A stretch of DNA of 64,000 bases from the NCBI GenBank assembly GCA_050250575.1, contig JBFWOJ010000001.1:320247-384246 (forward strand). The letters are read 5' to 3'. Below are positions 53,449 through 60,164 of this stretch, piece after piece (positions within the stretch are counted from its first letter, which is position 1; each line of letters begins with the position of its first letter). A program made the translations under genes and the position numbers. Under the pieces are notes generated by a model. The model was not told where the DNA came from and did no database searches. It saw only the letters and a list, made by a program, of their open reading frames with translations. The stretch is from SHVO01 sp050250575. Lineage in GTDB: Bacteria > Pseudomonadota > Alphaproteobacteria > Rhodospirillales > Rhodospirillaceae.

Positions 53449-54834
53449 ATGGCTCGCTGGCATGCCCTGTGGATGAAGCCGGTCCTCGCCCCTGACATCG
53501 AACGCGAACTGAATGTCGAGCGCCTTTTGGCTCTGGTGCGATTGCAACCCATCGCGGCCGTCGCGCATTCCGTCAACTCGCTGATTCTGACCGTCGCCGC
53601 CTGGCCTGATTTTCGGCATCCAATGTTCATGGCGCTTGCGGTCATCGTCCAGATCGCCGCCGCCTGGCAGTTGCTGGTGTGGTGGAGCCGGCGCGGGCGA
53701 TCGCGGCCGGGCGAGATCAAGGATCGCACCATCACCCGCCTTGTCCTATGGGCGGTGGTCTACGGCCTCCTCTGGGGCGCTTTCACGTCGACTCTCGTCG
53801 TCTCCGTCCCGGAGGCCGGGGTCGATCTCCTCACCTTCAGCATGATCGCGGGCATGGCTGCGGGCGCTACGATCATGATGTATTCGATCCCCGCGGCGAT
53901 GGTCGCCTTCCTCGTGCTAGCGATGGTACCGCCGTGGATCGCGGTGGCCTTCGCCGGGGATCGCATGGCGCCGGGCATTGTCGCTTACACCTTCGTCTAT
54001 TTCGCCTTCCTCCTGGTCGCAGGCCGCACCGGCTATCAGACCTTCGTCGAGAACGTGCGGTTGCGCGTGCAGAATGCGGACCTCGCCTACAAAGCGGAGG
54101 CCGCCAATCGCGCTAAGTCGCGCTTCCTCGCGAATATGAGTCATGAATTGCGCACGCCGCTGAATGCCATAATCGGGTTTGCGGAAGTGATTCACAATCA
54201 GTTCAAGGGTCCGGTTGGCAACCCGCAGTACGTGGATTTCGCGCGATCGATCCACGAAAGCGGCCGTCATCTGGTCGGCATCATCAATGACATTCTTGAT
54301 CTGTCCAAAGTCGAAGCCGGGAAGGCCGAGCTGGACGAGGAGGTGACGAGCACTGCAGGCGTCATCGATCATGCCGTCAACCTCATGCGCCAGGCGATCG
54401 ATGCGGCGCAGCTTCGCATTGACGTTCAGGCGGAGCCGAATCTGCCGGACATCGTCGTCGATGTCCGCAAGATCAATCAGGTGCTGTTGAACGTCCTTTC
54501 CAACGCGGTGAAGTTCACGCCCGCGGGCGGGCGGGTGAAAGTCGAGAGCCGGCGCGCCGCGGATGGCGGCATCGAGATCACGGTTGTCGACTCCGGCGTC
54601 GGCATTGCCGAAGACGAACTCGCCGACGTTCTCAAACCCTTCGTACAAAGCCGCGATACGGAGCGGCGCCGTGTGCAAGGCACAGGGCTCGGCCTGCCGC
54701 TCGCCGACCAGCTGATCAAGCTGCACGGAGGCGCCTTCGTGCTTGCCAGCACGCGCGGCATGGGCACGACCGTGACCATTCGCCTTCCGGCGCAGCGGGT
54801 CGTTGAGCCCAGGCCGACGAGAGCATCGGCCTAA
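53449..54834 (+). CDS. Membrane sensor histidine kinase
   Basis: 461 residues. An N-terminal region with about six hydrophobic helices (residues 30-190) forms an undefined membrane sensor. A short coiled linker (RVQNADLAYKAEAANRAKS) leads to the HisKA domain with His232 in NMSHELRTPLNAIIGF. The HATPase domain contains the N box NVLSNAVKFTP, the G1 box DSGVGI and the G2 box GTGLGLPLAD. No receiver domain and no response-regulator gene is adjacent, so the partner is unknown; the orphan receiver at 32345-33262 is one candidate. The end overlaps the convergent PAP2 gene by 4 bp. Confidence 0.92.
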   Translation: MARWHALWMKPVLAPDIERELNVERLLALVRLQPIAAVAHSVNSLILTVAAWPDFRHPMFMALAVIVQIAAAWQLLVWWSRRGRSRPGEIKDRTITRLVLWAVVYGLLWGAFTSTLVVSVPEAGVDLLTFSMIAGMAAGATIMMYSIPAAMVAFLVLAMVPPWIAVAFAGDRMAPGIVAYTFVYFAFLLVAGRTGYQTFVENVRLRVQNADLAYKAEAANRAKSRFLANMSHELRTPLNAIIGFAEVIHNQFKGPVGNPQYVDFARSIHESGRHLVGIINDILDLSKVEAGKAELDEEVTSTAGVIDHAVNLMRQAIDAAQLRIDVQAEPNLPDIVVDVRKINQVLLNVLSNAVKFTPAGGRVKVESRRAADGGIEITVVDSGVGIAEDELADVLKPFVQSRDTERRRVQGTGLGLPLADQLIKLHGGAFVLASTRGMGTTVTIRLPAQRVVEPRPTRASA

Positions 54835-55388
54835 AACCGGATCCTACCGGCAATTCCGATCGCAGGCTCCTTGGCGCCGATCATCGGCATCAGCGTCACG
54901 CGTTCATCGAAGCGATCCACGAGAAAATAAGCTGACGCGTGAGCGATCGCCGCCGATGCAATGACGTCGCGCCAGCGGTGATAATTGCCGTCGATCCGAC
55001 TCACCGCGACCGCCGCAGCCGCAATCTCGGCCGGTACTCCCCACTCCCATCCGTAGCGATGATAGATGAAGGCAGCACCGCTGAAGGCCCAGGCCGTGTG
55101 GCCCGACGGGAACGAGCGGCGTCCGCCGTTCGGACGTGTATCGTCAATCGCATACTTGAGCGCATAGGTCGTCCCGAGCGTCACCGCTCCGCTCGCGAGC
55201 AACTGGGTCAACCCGCTCGCATCATCTTTCGCAAGGGCGAGAATCGCCGCGCCGGCCGGGAGGGCGTACCTCCCCACGTCGCCGTAGGTCGTAAAAGACT
55301 CTCCTGCGAATGCCTGCGAAATAGGCAGGCTAAGGAGAAGGACCGCGACCTTAAGTCGCAGTCTGCAGAGAGCACCGACCCAGCGCAT
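54831..55388 (-). CDS. Exported PAP2-family phosphatase
   Basis: 185 residues from the ATG at 55388 with GGAGG ahead. A signal peptide ends near SQAFA. The phosphatase motifs are complete: KYAIDDTRP (KX6RP), FPSGHTAWAF (PSGH) and SRIDGNYHRWRDV (SRX5HX3D). It probably dephosphorylates a lipid or sugar phosphate in the envelope. Longer open frames upstream are not supported by a ribosome site. Confidence 0.9.
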   Translation of the reverse strand: MRWVGALCRLRLKVAVLLLSLPISQAFAGESFTTYGDVGRYALPAGAAILALAKDDASGLTQLLASGAVTLGTTYALKYAIDDTRPNGGRRSFPSGHTAWAFSGAAFIYHRYGWEWGVPAEIAAAAVAVSRIDGNYHRWRDVIASAAIAHASAYFLVDRFDERVTLMPMIGAKEPAIGIAGRIRF

Positions 55389-55754
55389 GCTTCGGCCTCC
55401 GCCGCTAGCGGTCCCTGGCCCCCAAAACCCCATCGGGTAGTGTGTGAGGGAAGATGATTTTAGGCCGACAACCACACCGCGCATCGAAATCGTAAACCTC
55501 GCTTTTTGCCTTATAAACCAAGCGTTTCTGGGAGCTACCGTGCATCGAAATGCCTTGACTTTACAAGGCGGACGGGGAGTAATTCTTGTGCAATCGAGTT
55601 TTGGCCTGACGTTGCTAGCACCACCCGCTACGGCCCCGGGGCCTTTTTCCTTGGGCGGCGCTCACGAGTCACTCCCAACACTGGTTGTCGGACGCCGCGC
55701 GACGTGTGCGCGGTATTTCGCGCAAGTGAGCGCATCTACGGAGAGAGACGCAAA
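55389..55754. other. Cold-shock gene leader and PAP2 promoter region
   Basis: Non-coding 366 bp between the divergent PAP2 and cold-shock genes. A plus-strand promoter candidate lies at 55555-55583, which would give a transcript leader of about 165 nt, long like those of cspA-type genes. It contains GGCCCCGGGGCC followed by TTTTTCC (near 55637) that could act as a leader attenuator. An open frame from 55506 into the csp gene exists, but the csp ATG at 55755 is the family start. Confidence 0.5.
55555..55583 (+). promoter_or_regulatory. Candidate sigma-70 promoter of the cold-shock gene
   Basis: TTGACT (55555-55560), 17 bp spacer, AGTAAT (55578-55583). Five of six -35 bases and four of six -10 bases match consensus. 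The predicted start lies about 165 nt upstream of the ATG. Confidence 0.58.
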
Positions 55755-55958
55755 ATGGCTTCAGGCACCGTGAAGTGGTTCAACAAGGTCAAGGGCTACG
55801 GCTTCATTCAGCCCAGCGACGGCGGAAAGGATGTGTTCGTGCACATCACCGCGGTCGAACGCGCCGGCATGGATACGCTGGTTGAAGGACAGAAGATCAA
55901 CTACGAACTCGTCACCGAGCGCGGCAAGACCGCCGCTGCCAACCTCAAGGCGGGCTAA
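55755..55958 (+). CDS. Cold-shock protein (CspA family)
   Basis: 67-residue RNA chaperone with a single cold-shock domain: SGTVKWFNKVKGYGFIQPSDG contains RNP1 (KGYGFI), and DVFVHITAVERAG contains RNP2 (VFVHI). It ends at a strong terminator (55997-56031) and has a long leader, a hallmark of cold-induced csp genes. It binds single-stranded nucleic acid and melts RNA hairpins. AAAATG is preceded by GAGAGAG. Confidence 0.96.
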   Translation: MASGTVKWFNKVKGYGFIQPSDGGKDVFVHITAVERAGMDTLVEGQKINYELVTERGKTAAANLKAG

Positions 55959-55996
55959 AAAACGGACTTAAGAGAGCCCAGCGCTCCGCTCACATT

Positions 55997-56031
55997 AAAA
56001 ACGGCACAGTCGATCGGCTGTGCCGTTTTTT
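55997..56031 (+). terminator. Intrinsic terminator after the cold-shock gene
   Basis: AAAAACGGCACAG-type arm (55997-56009) pairs with CTGTGCCGTTTTT (56018-56030) over an 8-nt loop and is followed by TTCTTT. It lies 38 bp after the stop. A textbook rho-independent terminator. Confidence 0.93.
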
Positions 56032-56195
56032 CTTTGACGACGCGCCGCGGACGGCTTCCCTTTTCTGCCGCGCCTTGTGAGGGCCGCAAGTTTCGCCTCT
56101 GCGGCCCCGCGGAACCAACGTTCTTCCCTCGGCATTACGTTCTTCGCAACGCCCGCGCTGGTAACCAGCGGGCGAGTAAAAAAGGGAGAACGTCC

Positions 56196-56333
56196 ATGAC
56201 TTCGAGCGGTAGTCGCATCACCGGAATCAACGCACGGGCGGTGATCATCGCGTTGGTGGCTTTCTTTGGCCTCAGCACGTTTCTTGTGATCGGCGCCGCT
56301 GTCGGGGTGGTCGCGGCCGGCATGATGGGTTGA
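56196..56333 (+). CDS. Small single-helix membrane protein (45 aa)
   Basis: The ATG at 56196 has GGGAGA 6-8 nt upstream, a strong site. The product has a 14-residue polar N-terminus, then a continuous hydrophobic run (AVIIALVAFFGLSTFLVIGAAVGVVAAG) that spans the membrane at least once, and ends in MMG. No homology can be stated. The strong ribosome site and clean membrane profile support a real small protein. Confidence 0.65.
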   Translation: MTSSGSRITGINARAVIIALVAFFGLSTFLVIGAAVGVVAAGMMG

Positions 56334-56405
56334 GCCATCCCCTGGTCGTCTCTCACGAGCGCCGCCGATCGTAGGAGCGTGTGACCTCGGCGACGACGAG
56401 TACTA

Positions 56406-56678
56406 CTACTCGTCCCACGTCGCGCGGCCTTTCCCGCGTGTCGCGGCGTGGTCGCTGTGCATCTTCCAGGCGCGGGCGGCTTCCTCGTTCTGCCAATAGC
56501 TCACGGTGATACCGACCCCGTCGGCGCCGTGCGCGCTATGCACACCGCGATATCCCGGAAAGTGCGCGGCCGCCGCCATCATCGCCGCGGCGGCGGCATA
56601 CCCCTCCGGATTCTCCGCGGCGCGTTGCGAAACGGAGATCACGGAGACGTCCCCTTTTCTTTCATACTCAACCCTCAA
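56406..56678 (-). CDS. ABM-like small monooxygenase-fold protein
   Basis: 90 residues of the dimeric alpha-beta barrel type: VISVSQRAAENPEGYAAAA, FPGYRGVHSAHGADGVGITVSYWQNEEAARAWKMHSDHA. The WQNEEAARAWKxHxDH block is typical of antibiotic-biosynthesis-monooxygenase-like proteins, often haem- or quinone-related. Its start overlaps the DUF1905 gene by 11 bp, so it is the last gene of a four-gene operon (GNAT, hpnA, DUF1905, this). The function is unknown. Confidence 0.72.
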   Translation of the reverse strand: MRVEYERKGDVSVISVSQRAAENPEGYAAAAAMMAAAAHFPGYRGVHSAHGADGVGITVSYWQNEEAARAWKMHSDHAATRGKGRATWDE

Positions 56679-56964
56679 GCTCGATGGTCAACCCGACTGT
56701 ATCGCCTGCGCCGATCTTCGCTTTCTTCCGTACTTCGGCCTTGATCGGCAGGACGTAGGCGCCCGCCTGTTTGGCGGGAAATAGCGACGTCTTCCAGGTT
56801 TCCCTTTTGATCGTCACCGCAACGCGCACCGAGCCCATGGGAGAGCGCATGCCCTCGGTCATGGCCTTGATGCTGGCGGACACCTTTTTCGGCAAGGTGA
56901 CGAAATGCCAGGATGCTTTCTCCGCGGACCAGAGCCAGACTTTCGTGCGCACTTTCCACTGCAT
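56668..56964 (-). CDS. DUF1905 protein
   Basis: 98 residues: WLWSAEKASWHFVTLPKKVS, GSVRVAVTIKRETWKTSLFP, GAYVLPIKAEVRKKAKIGAGDTVGLTIEL. These match the DUF1905 fold, whose function is not established. It starts 6 bp after the hpnA stop and overlaps the ABM gene. No membrane helix or signal. Confidence 0.86.
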   Translation of the reverse strand: MQWKVRTKVWLWSAEKASWHFVTLPKKVSASIKAMTEGMRSPMGSVRVAVTIKRETWKTSLFPAKQAGAYVLPIKAEVRKKAKIGAGDTVGLTIELEG

Positions 56965-56970
56965 CGCAGG

Positions 56971-57957
56971 CTACAGGTATTTGTGCGCGCGAAACCAGGC
57001 GATGGCGTCCGCCAGCGCTTCGTCGGCCGGGCGCGGCGTGTATCCCAGCTCGCGCGCGGCTTTCGCACTTGAGAAGAACATGCGCTTGCGCGCGAGCCTG
57101 AGCCCGTCCACGGTGACAAAAGGTTCTCCGGTGTTGAAGACGCGGGCGAAAAACTCCGCGGCGTAGGCGAACGGCATGATGGCGGCATTCGGGATTCGAA
57201 TCGTCGGCGGGCTCCGTTTCACAAGCGCCGAGATGCGCCCGAGGATCTGCTGGAGCGTCAGATTCTCCGCGCCAAGCACATAGCGCTCGCCGACGACACC
57301 TTTATCGTGCGCAAGCAGATGGCCGAGGGCGACATCGTCGACATGCACGATGTTCAGTCCTGTATCCACGAAAGCCGGCATCCGGCCCGTCGCCGCCTCG
57401 ACGATGGTGCGGCCCGTCGGCGTTGGCTTCACATCGCGCGGTCCCACCGGTGCCGTCGGGTTGACGATAACGATCGGAACCCCGCTTTTAGCCAAGCCGC
57501 GTACCCGCTCCTCCGCATCGAATTTGGAGCGCTTGTACGGCCCGATCATGTCGGCTGCGCTGACCGGCGTGACTTCATCAGCCTCGCGGCCATCGCGATG
57601 AAGCCCGAGCGTGGCAACGGAGCTCGTGTAAACCATGCGCGCGACGCCGGCGTCGGCGGCTTCACGCAGCAACCCTTCCGTAGCCTCCACATTGATCGCG
57701 AACATGGCGGCGGGGTCGCGGGTCCAAAGCCGGTAGTCGGCGGCGACGTGATAAAGGCTTGATGCGCCCGCGACCGCCTTGCGGCGTGCCGCGGGGTCGC
57801 GCAGATCGCCTTCGACGATCTCAAGCTTGAGGCCTTCGAGGTTGCGGCGATCGCCGCCGGCCCGGGCCAGCACCCGGACGGTTTCGCCTCGAGCCAGAAG
57901 CGCGCGCGCGACGGCCGAACCGACGAAGCCCGTCGCGCCGGTCACCAGGGCTGTCAT
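56971..57957 (-). CDS. hpnA: Hopanoid-associated NAD-dependent sugar epimerase/dehydratase HpnA
   Basis: 328-residue extended short-chain dehydrogenase. The NAD(P) motif is TGATGFVGSAVARALL at residue 6 onward, VYTSSVATLG holds the catalytic Ser region, and YKRSKFDAEE contains the Tyr-x3-Lys pair as YKRSK. VNPTAPVGPRDVKPTPTG is characteristic of the HpnA group. It is thought to act on the polar head group of extended hopanoids, but the reaction is not proven. Its start overlaps the GNAT stop by 4 bp (ATGA). hpnK lies divergently just beyond. Confidence 0.88.
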   Translation of the reverse strand: MTALVTGATGFVGSAVARALLARGETVRVLARAGGDRRNLEGLKLEIVEGDLRDPAARRKAVAGASSLYHVAADYRLWTRDPAAMFAINVEATEGLLREAADAGVARMVYTSSVATLGLHRDGREADEVTPVSAADMIGPYKRSKFDAEERVRGLAKSGVPIVIVNPTAPVGPRDVKPTPTGRTIVEAATGRMPAFVDTGLNIVHVDDVALGHLLAHDKGVVGERYVLGAENLTLQQILGRISALVKRSPPTIRIPNAAIMPFAYAAEFFARVFNTGEPFVTVDGLRLARKRMFFSSAKAARELGYTPRPADEALADAIAWFRAHKYL

Positions 57958-58382
57958 CGCTTCAGGCTCTTCTTCATGAAATAGCGCGTGTGACCCGGCG
58001 GATAGTCATCGATCTGGCCGAGCACGGTATAGCCAAGGCGTTCGTAGAACCCGCGCGCCTGGAAGCTGTACGTATCGAGCCAAACGCCAACGCATCCACG
58101 GCGCCGCGCTTCTTCCTCGGCCAACGTCACGATACGCGCGCCGGCGCCCGATCCACGGAGAAGTTCCGGCACGAACAGCGCTTCGATGCGAAGATGCGAC
58201 CACGCGGTCGCGCCGAGAAGGCCGCCGATCACAGGCCCTTTGTCTTCGCTGCGCAAGAGCACCCAGAGCGGGCGAACCTCCGGCGCTTCGACGGCCTTGC
58301 GGTTATGCGCGGCGAGCCCGCCGTAGAGCAGCTTGCGCACGTGGGGGTGATCGCCCTCGCTGAGTTCCAGCTTGGGATTCAT
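57954..58382 (-). CDS. GNAT-family acetyltransferase
   Basis: 142 residues. The acetyl-CoA-binding motif is VPELLRGSGAGARIVTLAEEEARRRG, followed by VWLDTYSFQARGFYERLGYTVLG. These are standard GNAT motif A and B. The substrate is unknown. It is the first gene of the hpnA operon and is divergent from hpnK, 27 bp apart. A role in hopanoid head-group N-acetylation is conceivable because HpnK is a deacetylase, but this is only positional. Confidence 0.9.
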   Translation of the reverse strand: MNPKLELSEGDHPHVRKLLYGGLAAHNRKAVEAPEVRPLWVLLRSEDKGPVIGGLLGATAWSHLRIEALFVPELLRGSGAGARIVTLAEEEARRRGCVGVWLDTYSFQARGFYERLGYTVLGQIDDYPPGHTRYFMKKSLKR

Positions 58383-58409
58383 GGCTCATTCCATCATGAT
58401 GCCCCCCGC

Positions 58410-59225
58410 ATGCACAAGCGTCCCACACAGGTCATCTTCACCGCCGACGATTTCGGCCTGTGCGAGGAGGTGAACGAAGCGGTGGAACGCGCGCACCGCG
58501 AAGGCGTGCTCTCGGCGGCGAGCCTGATGATCGCCGCCCCCGCCGCGGCAGATGCCATCAAGCGCGCCAAACGCATGCCGCGGCTCGGCCTCGGCCTCCA
58601 TCTAACCCTGGTCGAAGGACGACCGGTGTTGCCGCCCGCCGTGTTGCCGGCCTTGGTGACGGACGATGGTTCGTTTCGGGACGGCCTGGCGCGCGCGGGC
58701 GTGAGGTGGTTCTTCTCCGCCGGAGCGCGGCGCCAGCTCAGAGCGGAGATCCGGGCGCAGTTCGAGGCGTTCCGGGCCACCGGCTTTTCTCTGGATCATG
58801 TGAACGCGCATAATCACATGCATTTCCATCCGACCGTGTTGAACGTCATCCTCGAGGTTTCGCGCGAGTTCGGCGTCCGTGCCGTACGCCTCCCGTATGA
58901 GCGCCCGGCCGGACTACTGGCGCCGTGGTGTGCGCTCATGAAAAAGGGGCTCACGGCAGCCGGAATCGCCTGTAACGATCGGGTTGTTGGGCTTCATCAA
59001 ACCGGGCACGTCACCGAGGAACTGGTGTTGCGCGCATTGGCGGATCTCGAGCCGGGCGTAACCGAGTTCTATCTGCACCCGGCCGTGACGGCGACGCCCC
59101 GGCTGGAAGCGGCGGCGCCTGGATACGATCGGACGGGCGAACTGGCCGCCCTCGTCAGCCCGCGGGTCGCGGCGCGCTTAACCGAACTCGGTCTCCGGCC
59201 CTTGTGTTTTTCCGACATCTCATAA
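58410..59225 (+). CDS. hpnK: Hopanoid biosynthesis deacetylase HpnK (YdjC family)
   Basis: 271 residues. The metal site is built from Asp13-Asp14 (TADDFG), His64 (LGLHLTL) and the His-rich HVNAHNHMHFHP around 130-140. In hopanoid producers HpnK removes the acetyl group from N-acetylglucosaminyl bacteriohopanetetrol on the way to cyclitol ether hopanoids. The in-frame ATG at 58410 is the first that gives a family-like start. The longer open frame upstream crosses the divergent GNAT gene and is rejected. Confidence 0.9.
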   Translation: MHKRPTQVIFTADDFGLCEEVNEAVERAHREGVLSAASLMIAAPAAADAIKRAKRMPRLGLGLHLTLVEGRPVLPPAVLPALVTDDGSFRDGLARAGVRWFFSAGARRQLRAEIRAQFEAFRATGFSLDHVNAHNHMHFHPTVLNVILEVSREFGVRAVRLPYERPAGLLAPWCALMKKGLTAAGIACNDRVVGLHQTGHVTEELVLRALADLEPGVTEFYLHPAVTATPRLEAAAPGYDRTGELAALVSPRVAARLTELGLRPLCFSDIS

Positions 59226-59309
59226 TGTTCCGCGCTTTCGATCCGACTGCGTCGCTTGCAATCGGCGGCCCCGCCGATAGGATGCGGTCGACCGGAAGAC
59301 CAGACAACG

Positions 59310-60161
59310 ATGAACGTCCGCACGCTGACCTCGAACGGCACGCCGATCCCGTTCACCACAGACTATTTCGCTGAGTTGCGCGAGAGCACGCTCAGCCTCG
59401 GCGGGGACACGCTGCGTGCGCGGTATGACGAGGACGGTTACGTCCTGCTGAAGGGCGCGCTGCCGTCAAATCTGGTCCTCGACATGCGCGAGGCTTACTT
59501 AAGCCTTTTCGACCGCACTTTCTTCAAGGATGGCGATGCGCGGCGCGGCGCATATTCCGGAAGCATGCCGAAAGTTCCTGACCACGGCATCGCCGGACAT
59601 CCGGCTTACGCCTTCGTGCGCAGCCGCAGCTTCCATTCGTTCATCGAAACGCCGGCCCTCAAACACATCGCCGAAACCTTGTTCGGCGGCGCCGCCGCGT
59701 TGATCCGCCGCACGCCGTTGCGTCACTTCGTTCCGGGCGCGAAGCGCGCGTCGCGCGCCCATCTCGACAGAACCTACATCGACGGCGTGGCCGCGGATGT
59801 ATTGACGATCTGGGTGCCGCTCGGCGAATGCCCGGTCGACGCCGGGGGTCTTCTCTATCTCGAGGGCTCGCATACAGACGACGTTCTGGAGAATTTGCGC
59901 GTATCTGCGCCTACCGATCGCGCCGACCGGCGGCCGATCACTCACGATCTCAAGTGGATGTCCGATCGCAGCGGCCGTCGCTGGCTGTATACCGATTACG
60001 TTGCGGGCGATGTCGTCGTGCACGGGCCGACCATCGTCCATGCTTCCCTCGACGCCCAGCGCGACATCATGCGAGTCTCGACCGATGTTCGCTTCCGCCG
60101 CGAAGGCAGTCCCGCCGACCCGCGCTGGAACGACGATTGGTCGGCGGATGACGGTTATTAG
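59310..60161 (+). CDS. PhyH-type Fe(II)/2-oxoglutarate dioxygenase in the hopanoid locus
   Basis: 283 residues from the ATG at 59310. The phytanoyl-CoA dioxygenase fold has the complete facial triad and co-substrate site: His151-x-Asp153 (AHLDRTYID), distal His244 (TIVHASLD) and Arg255 (MRVSTDVRF). Such enzymes hydroxylate lipids or small molecules using 2-oxoglutarate and O2. It lies between hpnK and hpnN, 84 bp after the former and 3 bp before the latter, so it is probably expressed with them. No standard hpn gene set contains it; hydroxylation of a hopanoid is an inference. Confidence 0.88.
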   Translation: MNVRTLTSNGTPIPFTTDYFAELRESTLSLGGDTLRARYDEDGYVLLKGALPSNLVLDMREAYLSLFDRTFFKDGDARRGAYSGSMPKVPDHGIAGHPAYAFVRSRSFHSFIETPALKHIAETLFGGAAALIRRTPLRHFVPGAKRASRAHLDRTYIDGVAADVLTIWVPLGECPVDAGGLLYLEGSHTDDVLENLRVSAPTDRADRRPITHDLKWMSDRSGRRWLYTDYVAGDVVVHGPTIVHASLDAQRDIMRVSTDVRFRREGSPADPRWNDDWSADDGY

Positions 60162-60164
60162 TTC

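Noticed and set aside
57990..58409. N-terminal extension of the hpnK frame upstream of 58410
   Set aside because: It crosses the divergent GNAT gene on the other strand and is not family-like; the metal motif TADDFG follows the 58410 ATG at the usual distance.
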